DNA from: Knoellia sp. p5-6-4
Lineage (GTDB): Bacteria > Actinomycetota > Actinomycetes > Actinomycetales > Dermatophilaceae
Length of the DNA stretch: 64,000 nt
Direction: 5' to 3'
NCBI RefSeq assembly: GCF_029222705.1
Contig: NZ_JARGZF010000001.1
Location: 430,437-494,436, forward strand
Shown: positions 55,382 to 63,947 of the stretch, piece after piece
Layout: every line of letters starts with the position of its first letter
How positions within the stretch are numbered: position 1 is the first letter of the stretch
Notes under the pieces: generated by a model
Told to the model about the DNA's origin: nothing
The model's database searches: none
The model's input: only the letters and a program-made list of their open reading frames with translations
Program-made: the position numbers and the translations under genes

Positions 55382-55395
55382 GCCCGCGCCCCCTC

Positions 55396-56040
55396 CTAGC
55401 CGAGAGCCTGCGCGATCGCGACGTCACCGTTGTTGAAGTCGATGATCCGGCCGACGGTGCTCGGGTGGTCCAGGACGTATGCCGCGACCGCCGCCACGTC
55501 GTCGCGGCTCACCGACGAGCCCCGGACACCGTCGCCGGTCTCGATGCGACCGGTCCCCGGATCGTCGGTGAGACTGCTCGGCCCCAGGATCGTCCACCGC
55601 AGCCCGCTCCCCTGGAGGTGGGCGTCGGCGGCGGCCTTGGCCTCGGCATACGCGAAGAAGGGGTTGTCCTGCGGCACCCCGTGGTCGGGGCGGTCGTAGA
55701 AGTAGGACACCATCACGTAGCGCCGGACGCGGGCCTCCTGCGCCGCGTCCATGGAGCGGATGGCGGCGTCCCGGTCGACGGCATACGTCCTGCCGGGGTT
55801 GCCGCCACCGGCCCCCGCCGACCAGATCACGGCCTCCTGGCCGCGCAGCCGCTGCACCATCTCGTCGGTGTTGAGCTGCTCGACGTCGGCCTCCATGACG
55901 CGCGCACCGGTCGCCGCCACCTCCGCGACGTGCCGTGGGCTGCGGATCCAGGCGGTCACGTCGTGGCCCGCGTCGATGAGGAGCGGAAGGAGCCGGAGGG
56001 CCACCTTGCCGTGGCCGCCGATGACCGTGACGTTCGCCAT
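55396..56040 (-). CDS. NAD(P)-binding atypical SDR (NmrA-like) protein
   Basis: 214 residues. N-terminal Rossmann motif VTVIGGHGKVALRLLPLL, then VIWSAGAGGGNPGRTYAVD and SYFYDRP, the pattern of the SDR_a5/NmrA-type family. A Ser/Tyr catalytic pair is not clear, so it may be a sensor or isomerase rather than a dehydrogenase. ATG 56040 has TAGGGT seven nt upstream (leaderless). Confidence 0.87.
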   Translation of the reverse strand: MANVTVIGGHGKVALRLLPLLIDAGHDVTAWIRSPRHVAEVAATGARVMEADVEQLNTDEMVQRLRGQEAVIWSAGAGGGNPGRTYAVDRDAAIRSMDAAQEARVRRYVMVSYFYDRPDHGVPQDNPFFAYAEAKAAADAHLQGSGLRWTILGPSSLTDDPGTGRIETGDGVRGSSVSRDDVAAVAAYVLDHPSTVGRIIDFNNGDVAIAQALG

Positions 56041-56047
56041 GGCTGCC

Positions 56048-56053
56048 ACCCTA
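56048..56053 (-). promoter_or_regulatory. Leaderless promoter -10 box of the SDR-like gene
   Basis: TAGGGT, seven nt before ATG 56040. It overlaps the alternative upstream GTG, which argues against that start. Confidence 0.5.
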
Positions 56054-56121
56054 GGACGCCTCGCCAGTGCTCCGCGCGCCCACGTGAGGGCCGACCAGGT
56101 GCTGGGGTGCGTCGTCCCGGC

Positions 56122-57783
56122 TCAGAGCCCGAGGCGGGCGGCGACCTGGTCACCGCCCATCCCCCGGACGACCTCCGGGTCGCCGACGACCACGAGCACG
56201 TCGGTGGCGCGGGACATGCCGACGTAGAGGCGTTCGCGCGAGCGGTCGGTGACCTCGGCCTGGTTGACGCAGAGCACCACCGCGCGGCGCTCGAGCCCCT
56301 TGCAGCCGAGGACGTGGCCGTAGAACACGTCGTCGTTCTCCCAGAAGGAGCGCCAGTACTCGCGCTGGTCGGTGCCGTCGGCCCGCTCGACCTGGATGGG
56401 GTGGCGCCTGCCCGTGGTGACGAGCGCGACGTGCTGCGGCTGCCAGCCGTCGGTGAGGAGCTTGTCGACCTCGTCGTCGGCGGCACTGACCGCGTCGTCC
56501 GCGCTGGTGGGGACGAACCGGACGTCGACGCCCTCGCCGCCGCGCAGCGTCATGCGCATCGGCGCCAGAGGGCCGAAGGACTGCGCGATCTGGCGGGTGT
56601 TGCGCAGGTTGTGGTCGAGCACGAGCGGGACGAGGGGCACGGGAGGCTGGCCGAACCGGGCGAAGATGCGCTGGTTCTCGTCGCTGTAGAGGAACAGGCC
56701 GCCCGCCTCCTCGTCCTTCAGCGACCGCAGCAGCGGCCGCCACCACAGGTCGGCGAAGTCCTGCGCCTCGTCGACGATGACCGAGTCGAACCGCTCGTTC
56801 GGCGGTAGCGCTGCGGCCAGCTCGGCCATCCGCTCCGGCAGGTGGTGCTCCCAGAAGTCGCTGTCCTCCCGGCTCCCGTCGGGCGCGCCCCACGACCGGC
56901 CGAGCTCGTGGAAGGTGCCGACGAACGCCGGCCGGTGCCTGCGCGGCGCGAGGGCGATCTCACGCTTGAAGTACTCCGCGAGGCCGATCGAGTAGCAGAC
57001 GAGGGCCACCCGCTGGCTGGCCCGCTCCCCCGAGCCGCGGCTGAGCTCCTTGGCCTGCGTCAGGGCCAGCACCGTCTTGCCGCTGCCCGCTCCTCCGCGC
57101 ACCTCGACCCGGTTGAGGAGCCGCGTCACCTTGAGCAGGGTCGCCTGCTCGGCGGTCAGGCGGTCGGCCTCGCGCTCGCGGTCGTCAGCGACGGAGGCGG
57201 GGTCGTAGGCGGGTAGGTGGCGGCCTCGAAGGATCTCGATGATGAGGTCGACGTCGTCCTCGTCCGGGACGCGGTGGCCGCCCTCCTGCTGCGTCGGGAT
57301 GTCCCAGATGCGGCCGGCGAGGTCGTCCTGGTCGGCCTTGCCGTGCACCGCCCACCGCGGGCAGTCGGGCATGCAGAAGTCCTCGTGGATGTCCGAGTAG
57401 GGAACGACGACCGTGTGGCCCCAACGGATCCGCTTGCGGGAGCTGTTCTTCCAGCGCGGGTCCTTCTCGACGTACTCCCTCAGCGCGTAGAGGTTGCTGC
57501 GGGCCTGGTCGACGGGGTCGATCTGCCTGGTGCCCGAGCCACGGGTCTGCACCCACTGGCCGTCCTGCACCCAGACGCTGCCGCCCTTGACCTCGACGAC
57601 CACCACTCCGGCGCCGGGCAGGAGGGCGACGAGGTCGATCTCGTGGTCCTTGCGCTCATCGGTCAGGCGGACGTTGGCCAGGACGACGTCCTCGGGGCGC
57701 AGCTGCCCGACGAGCCGCTCCCAGACCTCACGCTCCGAAGCGGTCGTGAAGGTCGGCACCTCCGGCAGCGCTCGTGCCCCCAT
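56122..57783 (-). CDS. NERD domain plus UvrD-like helicase
   Basis: 553 residues. A NERD (nuclease-related) domain (about 1-180: EIDLVALLPGAGVVVVEVKGG, then Cys-containing CMPDCPRW) precedes an SF1 helicase with Walker A GGAGSGKTVLALTQA, Walker B SVIVDEAQDFADLWW and late motifs RLYVGMSRATDVLVVVGD. Likely DNA or RNA processing in repair or defence; partner unknown. ATG 57783 follows GGGAGG, favouring it over the start at 57870. Confidence 0.88.
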   Translation of the reverse strand: MGARALPEVPTFTTASEREVWERLVGQLRPEDVVLANVRLTDERKDHEIDLVALLPGAGVVVVEVKGGSVWVQDGQWVQTRGSGTRQIDPVDQARSNLYALREYVEKDPRWKNSSRKRIRWGHTVVVPYSDIHEDFCMPDCPRWAVHGKADQDDLAGRIWDIPTQQEGGHRVPDEDDVDLIIEILRGRHLPAYDPASVADDREREADRLTAEQATLLKVTRLLNRVEVRGGAGSGKTVLALTQAKELSRGSGERASQRVALVCYSIGLAEYFKREIALAPRRHRPAFVGTFHELGRSWGAPDGSREDSDFWEHHLPERMAELAAALPPNERFDSVIVDEAQDFADLWWRPLLRSLKDEEAGGLFLYSDENQRIFARFGQPPVPLVPLVLDHNLRNTRQIAQSFGPLAPMRMTLRGGEGVDVRFVPTSADDAVSAADDEVDKLLTDGWQPQHVALVTTGRRHPIQVERADGTDQREYWRSFWENDDVFYGHVLGCKGLERRAVVLCVNQAEVTDRSRERLYVGMSRATDVLVVVGDPEVVRGMGGDQVAARLGL

Positions 57784-57892
57784 GGCCTGCCTCCCGTCTG
57801 ACAGCGTGTCGTCCCAGTTCCTCGGTGATGCTGCCACGGGAGCAGGCCTCCGAAGGGCCAAACCGGACATTCCTCGTGCGCATGCCGGTGGG

Positions 57893-57911
57893 CCCGCCGG
57901 TGGTCGGCGGG
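57893..57911 (-). terminator. Terminator hairpin after the second DUF222-HNH gene
   Basis: CCCGCCG (57893-57899) and CGGCGGG (57905-57911), five-nt loop, 14 nt past the stop. Context matches the terminator of copy 1. Confidence 0.55.
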
Positions 57912-57924
57912 GTGTGGGGCGGGG

Positions 57925-59235
57925 TCACGCTGGCTCCTGCGCGGCGCGTCTCGCGAGGAGCTCGTCGTAGGAACCCCGGGTGAGGTCCCACTCGACCCGT
58001 TCCCCGTCGGTGTCGTTGACGACCCGGCCGGCGTGGCGGCGGGCGTGCACGACCGTGTGGTGCCGCTCGCACAGCAGCGCAGCGTTCGAGAGGTCCGAGG
58101 GGCCGAGGTCTGCCCAGTGCACGAGGTGGTGGGCGTCGGTCCACTGCGGCGGCGCATCACAGCCCGGGTAGGTGCAGCCGCCGTCGCGGAGCCAGAGCCG
58201 TTTGGTCTGGGCGTCGCTGAAGTACCGCTTCTCCAGGCCCCAGTCCACGACCTCACCCTTGCCGCCGAGCACGATCGGGATGACCGACCCGTCGCAGCAC
58301 AACCGGCGCACGGTCTCGGGGCCCAGGTGGGTGCCGGCGTCGAGCCCGCCCAGGGTGGTCGCCGCCCCGAGTCCGGCCTTGAGCGACTCGAAGTCCATGG
58401 TCAGCAGCAGGGTGGTCTTGTTGGTCTTGCCGACCTCGTCCCCGGCCGCGACCGCCCGCCTCACCAACGTCACCAGGGCGTCGCCGCGGCGCCGGTCCGA
58501 GGAGCGCAGGTCGCGTTCCCCGTCGACCGGCTTCGGCGCCGACAACGGCCCCAATGCCGCCTCCAGGACTGCCTTGCCCTCGACGTCGAGGGTCAGCCGG
58601 TACTCGAAGGTGTCGGCGCCGGTGTCCCGCGGCTGGGACAGCGCGACGAACGCCTTGCCCAGGTTCTGTTGCTCCTGCAGGACGCCCTCGGCGCCGTACC
58701 GGGCGAGGATGAAGGGTCGCACCCTCCGGCAGGCCCGCGGCCCGTCGTCGACGGCAAGGTCGATCAGCGTGCTCAGGGCCGGTTCCTGCACCAGCTCGCC
58801 GAGCATCGGCCGGAGCTTCTCGAACTCGGACACCACCGCCGCCGCGGACGTCACCGGCAACCGGCCCGCGTCCACCGCTTCTTTGACCGGCGCGTTGACC
58901 TGCTTCTGGAACGCCTGCGCCACCGCCACCACCGTCCCGGCGCCACCCGCCCGAGTCGACGGGGCGTGCGCCCGCACCCACTGGGTCACCGACATCGCCG
59001 CGGGCCCGCCGGAGGTCTCACCCCGGTCCATGGCCTCACCGACCACCGCCACCATCGCGGTACCGCACGCCACACCGAGTGCGTCGACCTCACCGAGCAG
59101 CCCGGCCAGGCCGTCGGGCCCACCACCTGACGGTGCCTGCCACAGCTCGCTGTCGAACCCGACCAGTGCCTCCCGCGCAGCAGCGATCCGCGCCCGGCGC
59201 TCCGCCAGGCTCAGACGCGACTGGTTCCCCTCCAT
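57925..59235 (-). CDS. DUF222-HNH endonuclease family protein (13E12-like), copy 2
   Basis: 436 residues from leaderless ATG 59235 (TACGGT seven nt upstream). The DUF222 helical region is followed by the HNH module: CTYPGCDAPPQWTDAHHLVHW, then NAALLCERHHTVVH. A C-terminal extension of about 30 residues is absent from copy 1. The protein shares the C-terminal module closely with copy 1 but is clearly diverged in the rest. The flanking promoter and terminator regions are more alike than the proteins suggest. Confidence 0.9.
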   Translation of the reverse strand: MEGNQSRLSLAERRARIAAAREALVGFDSELWQAPSGGGPDGLAGLLGEVDALGVACGTAMVAVVGEAMDRGETSGGPAAMSVTQWVRAHAPSTRAGGAGTVVAVAQAFQKQVNAPVKEAVDAGRLPVTSAAAVVSEFEKLRPMLGELVQEPALSTLIDLAVDDGPRACRRVRPFILARYGAEGVLQEQQNLGKAFVALSQPRDTGADTFEYRLTLDVEGKAVLEAALGPLSAPKPVDGERDLRSSDRRRGDALVTLVRRAVAAGDEVGKTNKTTLLLTMDFESLKAGLGAATTLGGLDAGTHLGPETVRRLCCDGSVIPIVLGGKGEVVDWGLEKRYFSDAQTKRLWLRDGGCTYPGCDAPPQWTDAHHLVHWADLGPSDLSNAALLCERHHTVVHARRHAGRVVNDTDGERVEWDLTRGSYDELLARRAAQEPA

Positions 59236-59242
59236 GACGACA

Positions 59243-59248
59243 ACCGTA
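59243..59248 (-). promoter_or_regulatory. Leaderless promoter -10 box of DUF222-HNH copy 2
   Basis: TACGGT, seven nt before ATG 59235, in a context shared with copy 1. Confidence 0.6.
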
Positions 59249-59589
59249 AGGTCGACCACCGACACCCCAACATCAGTCCACCAGCACGAAACCTGTTGCA
59301 GCACAGGCAGACTCGACACATGCCAGACTGCACGGCGCCACTCTGGGAATGTGACCTGTGGACGACGTGACCGCACGCGACCCCGCTGTGGACGGGGCAC
59401 GCCTGGTGCCGGCTACGAACACGGCTGCGCCGCTCGGCAGACACGGTTGTGTGCAGCGGCATACCGGTACGAGGACCGGCGAGCGTCAGAACCTTCACGC
59501 TGGGCGCTCGCCTGCCTGAGGGCTGACGACCCCACCCAGCCCCGACACGCCGGGTCCGCCTCGGCCGAACGGTCAGGGATTCATGAGAA
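59249..59589. other. Divergent intergenic region, no gene seen
   Basis: The first 130 nt match the region upstream of DUF222-HNH copy 1 in blocks (CGACCACCGACA, GTTGCAGCACA, GTGGACGACGTGAC). A CGGCATAC octamer is at 59457-59464. The right end near 59570-59605 is AT-richer and probably holds the promoter of the secreted amidase. No coding-like frame. Confidence 0.5.
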
Positions 59590-61911
59590 ATGCGACAAAT
59601 GGCCGAGGCGGATGCCACCCTCACTGACGTCTCACCAGCCCCGACTCCCCCTCTGGACCCTCTCGTGCGCCGACTCCTGTCCTCCACGCTCGCCCTGGCC
59701 CTCACCCCCGCCTTCATCGCCCTCCCCACGGTCTCCTTCGCCACGACCGACAAGCCGCACCCGGTGGCTCCGCGCGTGACCTCGACCGCGGTCGTCGGCG
59801 TCGACGCCTCCGCGGCGTCGGCCACCGACCGCAGGGCCGCGCGGGCCGGGCACGCCGTTTCGGCCCTCACCGGCGGGCAGTCCCGACCCCGCTTCACGGT
59901 CGCCGGCGTCTCCTGGGCGCGCGGCAGCGGGTTCACGGCGGCCGACGTGACTGTGCGGGTGCGGGTCAAGGAGGACACCGGCTGGTCCGGCTGGGAGACG
60001 CTCAGTGCCTCGGACGACGGCCCCGAGGCCGGGTCCGGCGAGGCGGCCTCGGCACGGGTCGGCACCAGCCCGCTGGTCACCGACGGCGCCACCGGCATCC
60101 AGGTGCGCGTCGAGACCCCCGGCGGCAGGACACTCCCCGACCTCAAGGTCACCACGATCGACCCCGGCCACTCCGCAGCCGACGACGACCTGGTCAACCG
60201 GGCCCCGGCCTCCTCCGCGTCGGCCGCGGCGCTCACCCCAGCCATCATCACCCGGGCCCAGTGGGGTGCCGACGAGTCGCTGCGCGGCGCCACGACCTAC
60301 AACACGACGGTCAAGGCGGTCGTCATCCACCACACCGCCGGTTCCAACGACTACACGGCCGCGACGGCTGCGGCGCAGGTGCGGGGCATCTACGCCTACG
60401 ACACCCGGGGCCTGGGCTGGTCCGACATCGCCTACAACTTCCTCGTCGACAAGTACGGGCGCATCTACGAGGGCCGGGCCGGCTCGATCACCCGCGCGGT
60501 GAGGGGCGCCCACGCCATGGGCTTCAACACCGACACCATGGGCGTTGCCGCGCTCGGCAACTACGAGACGGCCAGCGCACCCGCCGTGATGGTCGACGCC
60601 CTCGCCAAGGTCGCGGGCTGGAAGCTGTCGCAGTACGGCGTGGACCCCAGCGCCAGCACGCGGCTGACCTCGCAGGGAGGGACCGGCGCGAAGTTCGCCA
60701 AGGGCGTCACCGCCACCCTGCCCACCGTCAACGCCCACCAGAACACGTCGTACACCTTGTGCCCGGGCCGCTACCTCTACCCGCAGATGGCGACCCTGCG
60801 CAGCAAGGCCGCGCTCTACGCGAAGTACTCGACCACCTCCGGTCCCGCACCGGTCACCACGAGCAGGCTCTACGCGGCATACGGCACGCTCACGCTGGCG
60901 AGCGGCTCGACGGGCTGGGCCGTGCGCGACCTGCAGCTCGAGCTCAACCGGCGCGGGTTCTCCGTCGGCACCGCCGACGGAGCCTTCGGGCCGGCGACCC
61001 TCGCGGGGGTCCAGAAGTTCCAGCGCGCAGCGGCCCTCGCGGTGACCGGGAAGGTCGCAGCCAACGACTGGCGAGCGCTGTCAGGCCTGTCGTACAACAA
61101 GGTCACCACGACGCCAACGACGCCAACGACGCCAACCGCAGTGGCAGGGCTCGACTCCGACGGGCGCGGTGACGTGCTGGGGCGCACCGGGATCGGCGAC
61201 CTCTACCACTACCCGGGCCGGCTCGGCGGCATCGCCGCCCCCGTGCGCATCGGGCCGGGCTGGAACGTCTACCGCCAGGTCGTCTCCCCAGGCGACCTCA
61301 CCGGCGACCGTCGCGCCGACGTGCTCGCCATCACCCCGGCCGGTGACGTCTACCTCTACAAGGGCACCGGCACGAGCCGTCTCCAGAGCCGGGTCCTCCT
61401 CGCCCGCGGGTGGGCTGCCTACACCGACCTCGTCACCCCCGGGGACTGGACCGGCGACCGCAAGCCCGACCTGCTGGCCCGCAAGGCGAACGGCGAGATG
61501 TGGCTCCTCGTCGGCACCGGCACGGGCGGCTTCACCACGCCGCGCAGGATCGGCACCGGTTGGGAGGCGTTCACGCAGATGATCACCCCGGGCGACGTCA
61601 CCGGCGACGGCCGCGTCGACCTGCTCGGGCGCACGCCGGCGGGCACGCTCTACCTCTACCGCGGCACCGGGGTCACGTACCCCACGGCCCGGGGATACCA
61701 GGCGGGCACGGTCGTCTCCCACGGCTGGCGGTCGTTCAACACCGTGCTCTCCGTCGGTGACCTCACCGGTGACGGACGCGCCGACCTGCTCGCGCGCACG
61801 CCGGCCAACGCCAACTACCTGTTCCCGGGCACCGGCAAGGGCACCTTCACGACGGCCAGGCGGATCAGCGCGCCGTGGGGTGACACGACGCGCATCGTCG
61901 GGGTGCGCTGA
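59590..61911 (+). CDS. Secreted N-acetylmuramoyl-L-alanine amidase with PG-binding and repeat domains
   Basis: 773 residues from ATG 59590; GTG 59665 would start directly at the signal peptide (VRRLLSSTLALALTPAFIAL) and is a serious alternative. After a beta-rich N-domain comes an amidase_2/PGRP domain (about 220-415) with VVIHHTAGSNDY, the Tyr in SDIAYNFLVD and late His/Cys in VNAHQNTSYTLCPG. A peptidoglycan-binding domain (LQLELNRRGFSVG) and a TPT linker follow. Four or five FG-GAP/VCBS-like repeats (PGDLTGDRRADVLA, PGDVTGDGRVDLLG) end it. It should cleave peptide from glycan in the cell wall. Confidence 0.92.
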   Translation: MRQMAEADATLTDVSPAPTPPLDPLVRRLLSSTLALALTPAFIALPTVSFATTDKPHPVAPRVTSTAVVGVDASAASATDRRAARAGHAVSALTGGQSRPRFTVAGVSWARGSGFTAADVTVRVRVKEDTGWSGWETLSASDDGPEAGSGEAASARVGTSPLVTDGATGIQVRVETPGGRTLPDLKVTTIDPGHSAADDDLVNRAPASSASAAALTPAIITRAQWGADESLRGATTYNTTVKAVVIHHTAGSNDYTAATAAAQVRGIYAYDTRGLGWSDIAYNFLVDKYGRIYEGRAGSITRAVRGAHAMGFNTDTMGVAALGNYETASAPAVMVDALAKVAGWKLSQYGVDPSASTRLTSQGGTGAKFAKGVTATLPTVNAHQNTSYTLCPGRYLYPQMATLRSKAALYAKYSTTSGPAPVTTSRLYAAYGTLTLASGSTGWAVRDLQLELNRRGFSVGTADGAFGPATLAGVQKFQRAAALAVTGKVAANDWRALSGLSYNKVTTTPTTPTTPTAVAGLDSDGRGDVLGRTGIGDLYHYPGRLGGIAAPVRIGPGWNVYRQVVSPGDLTGDRRADVLAITPAGDVYLYKGTGTSRLQSRVLLARGWAAYTDLVTPGDWTGDRKPDLLARKANGEMWLLVGTGTGGFTTPRRIGTGWEAFTQMITPGDVTGDGRVDLLGRTPAGTLYLYRGTGVTYPTARGYQAGTVVSHGWRSFNTVLSVGDLTGDGRADLLARTPANANYLFPGTGKGTFTTARRISAPWGDTTRIVGVR
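61111..61137 (+). repeat. 9-bp tandem repeat coding a TPT linker
   Basis: Three units of ACGCCAACG, in frame, encode the Thr-Pro linker between peptidoglycan-binding and FG-GAP-like domains of the amidase. Confidence 0.8.
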
Positions 61912-61920
61912 GGCTCAGCC

Positions 61921-62340
61921 TCACAGTCCGCCGGCGAGCCGTCCCAGCGCCTCCTGCCAGTGCTGGTGGTCGCCCCGAGGGTCACCGGCGATGCCGCGTC
62001 CCTCGTGGTAGAGGTCGACGCGGGTGGCGTCACCGTCCGCGCGCAGCTGCACGTCGAGCATGCTCAGCGGACCGTCCTCGTGCGGGTGCCAGCTGACGCG
62101 CACCTGCTCGAGCGGGTGGAAGGAACGCATCACGCCGTAGGAGCCGTCGCTCGCGCGCCAGGGCTCGCCCTTGCTGCCGAGCCGGGCGCCCTCGCCCAGC
62201 AGCGCTTCGGTGCCGGCGGGGCTGATCAGGTGCTCCCAGACCCGTTCCACCGGGGCTGACATGGTGACGCCGGCGTGAACGCCCGCTTCGGGCTCGCCGG
62301 CGTCGACGTCGTCGGTGAAGGTGTCGACCTCACTGCTCAT
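61921..62340 (-). CDS. SRPBCC (AHSA1-like) domain protein
   Basis: 139 residues from ATG 62340 (GGAGG seven nt upstream). HAGVTMSAPVERVWEHLI at the start and DGSYGVMRSFHPLEQVRVSWHP in the middle are typical of the START-like/AHSA1 fold. An acidic N-terminal tail precedes it. It ends in HQHWQEALGRLAGGL. Function unknown. It is separated from the amidohydrolase operon by a strong hairpin. Confidence 0.86.
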   Translation of the reverse strand: MSSEVDTFTDDVDAGEPEAGVHAGVTMSAPVERVWEHLISPAGTEALLGEGARLGSKGEPWRASDGSYGVMRSFHPLEQVRVSWHPHEDGPLSMLDVQLRADGDATRVDLYHEGRGIAGDPRGDHQHWQEALGRLAGGL

Positions 62341-62446
62341 GGAGACCTCCGTTTCGGCGGACCGCCCCGGGTGGGCGGACCCACGAGGACAGTCGACCGC
62401 GTGGAGGGTGGTTCGGGCAACAGGTCTGAGGGCCCCATCGACGAAC

Positions 62447-62497
62447 GGTATGCCGCGTGGGCGGGCGGGCGGGGTGAGGTCGCCCACGCGGCATACC
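62447..62497. terminator. Long hairpin built from paired GTATGCCG octamers
   Basis: Arms GGTATGCCGCGTGGGCG (62447-62463) and its complement (62481-62497) pair over 17 bp with a 17-nt loop. It is 20 nt past the amidohydrolase stop on the minus strand, so it probably ends that operon. No T-run. Confidence 0.72.
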
Positions 62498-62516
62498 CGG
62501 GAAGGGCGCGTGGCGG

Positions 62517-63539
62517 TCAGGCGGGCAGAGGCTCGCCCTCCTTCTTCCCGAGACGCGCCCTGGTCTCCTCGACGTCCATGCCGTGGAGCCGCATCAGGTT
62601 CTCGCCGAGGATCTTCTTCTTGGCCTGCGGGGTCAGCTGCGGGTAGCCGTAGCCCTCGACGAGGTCGGGGGGCAGCTGGAAGTTCCAGAACGCCCGAATT
62701 GCCCACTGTGGGTGGAAGATCGGCGCCTCGGAGCCGTAGACGATCTTGTCCTCGCCGCACCAGAAGAGCAGCTTGCCGAGGATCTCGGCGAACATCCGCG
62801 GGGCGCGCACGACGAAGTTGATCGTGGCCGCGAGGCTCGCGTGGAGGTTGGGGTAGCGGATGAGCTGCCAGCAGGTCTCGTCGATGAACGGCAGGCCGAC
62901 GTGGTAGATCACGAAGTTGATGTCGGGGAAGTTCGCGGCTGCGCCGTCCATGTCCCAGGTCTGGGTGAACTCGACCGGCTGCGGTCCGAGCGGCACGCCC
63001 TTGTGCACGCCGACGAGGTTGATGCCCAGCTTCTGCAGGTGCTCGAAGACCGGGAAGGCGACCTTGGGGTCGTCCATGCGCCACGGCACCGGGCCGCCGT
63101 CCTCGTAGCGGACGTTGTAGAACTTGAAGCCCTTCGCCCCGAACTCCTCCACCTGGCGGGTGATGTCGTCGAGCGCCTGCTTTCCCTCGAGCGGGTTGCA
63201 GGTGCCCCAGAAGACGGTGCGGTCGGGGTCGAGCGCGGTGAGCTCGGTGCACCGCTGCCACGAGCTGAGGCCGTCGCGGTAGAGGTCGGTGAGCGGCAGC
63301 GGCATCGCGATGCAGATGTCGGTGTCCGACTCGTTGTAGACCATCTGCCGGATCTCCTCCGGGCTCCACTTGTGCAGCCACTCCTGGGAGGGCATGACCG
63401 TCTCGCCGTCGGGGGTGAGCGTGGCGTGGAACGCGTAGAGGTGGTTGGAGAACATCTGCCCGGCCGTGCCGTAGGCGTTGTCCGCCTCGAAGTTGAAGGG
63501 GTGGGCCACCCCGTCGAAGACGATCGCGTCACCGATCAT
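62517..63539 (-). CDS. Amidohydrolase family protein (ACMSD-like)
   Basis: 340 residues. Features of the amidohydrolase-2 TIM barrel are VFDGVAHPFNF, KGFKFYNVRYEDGG, GINLVGVHKGVPLG, FVIYHVGLPFIDE and KIVYGSEAPIFHPQWA. The first motif has a single His where the metal pair is expected, so the metal site may be altered. ATG 63539 is three nt after the MIP18-type gene. In propane/di-iron monooxygenase (prm/mim) clusters an amidohydrolase of this kind follows the oxygenase genes; that comparison is from memory and context only. Confidence 0.87.
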   Translation of the reverse strand: MIGDAIVFDGVAHPFNFEADNAYGTAGQMFSNHLYAFHATLTPDGETVMPSQEWLHKWSPEEIRQMVYNESDTDICIAMPLPLTDLYRDGLSSWQRCTELTALDPDRTVFWGTCNPLEGKQALDDITRQVEEFGAKGFKFYNVRYEDGGPVPWRMDDPKVAFPVFEHLQKLGINLVGVHKGVPLGPQPVEFTQTWDMDGAAANFPDINFVIYHVGLPFIDETCWQLIRYPNLHASLAATINFVVRAPRMFAEILGKLLFWCGEDKIVYGSEAPIFHPQWAIRAFWNFQLPPDLVEGYGYPQLTPQAKKKILGENLMRLHGMDVEETRARLGKKEGEPLPA

Positions 63540-63542
63540 GGC

Positions 63543-63947
63543 TCAGTGCTCCTTCGCTGCGGGTTTGCCTGTGGTCCAGTGCTTCTCGACGTATGCCGCG
63601 GGGTCGCCGGCGCGCGTCGGCGGCGGCAGGAAGCGCAGCTTCTCGCGGGCGCTGGGGGCGAGGCGTTCGGTCGACCACGCCTCGTCCCAGACGATCTCGA
63701 CGTCGGCGCGCGTGATGCCTGGCATGTCCTCGACGCTGGTCTTGATCTCGGTGAGCACGGTGCTCGCGAAGGGGCACCAGCCGCTGGTGAGCAGCAGCTC
63801 GACGCGCGCCTGGCCGGTGTCGTCGACGTGTGCCCGGTGGAGCAGACCCATGTCGACGACGCTGATGCCCTTCTCGCGGCAGCAGGGGTCGTAGACACCG
63901 GTGAGCCGCTCGCGGATGGCGGGGTCGACGGCCGGCACTGTCGTCAT
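63543..63947 (-). CDS. MIP18/DUF59-type iron-sulfur assembly factor
   Basis: 134 residues. DPAIRERLTGVYDPCCREKGISVVDMGLLH and LLLTSGWCPFASTVLTEIK are the DUF59 core with the conserved Cys in GWCP. Members help mature Fe-S or other metal proteins. It is the first gene visible of a minus-strand operon that continues beyond the right edge and includes the amidohydrolase. With a di-iron oxygenase upstream it would help metal-centre maturation (inference). Confidence 0.85.
   Translation of the reverse strand: MTTVPAVDPAIRERLTGVYDPCCREKGISVVDMGLLHRAHVDDTGQARVELLLTSGWCPFASTVLTEIKTSVEDMPGITRADVEIVWDEAWSTERLAPSAREKLRFLPPPTRAGDPAAYVEKHWTTGKPAAKEH

Noticed and set aside
55141-56808. 555-codon plus-strand ORF over the SDR and NERD-helicase genes
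   Set aside because: Crosses two well-supported minus-strand genes and has no domain.
61111-61137. Tandem repeat as a regulatory element
   Set aside because: It is in frame and encodes a Thr-Pro linker in a secreted enzyme.
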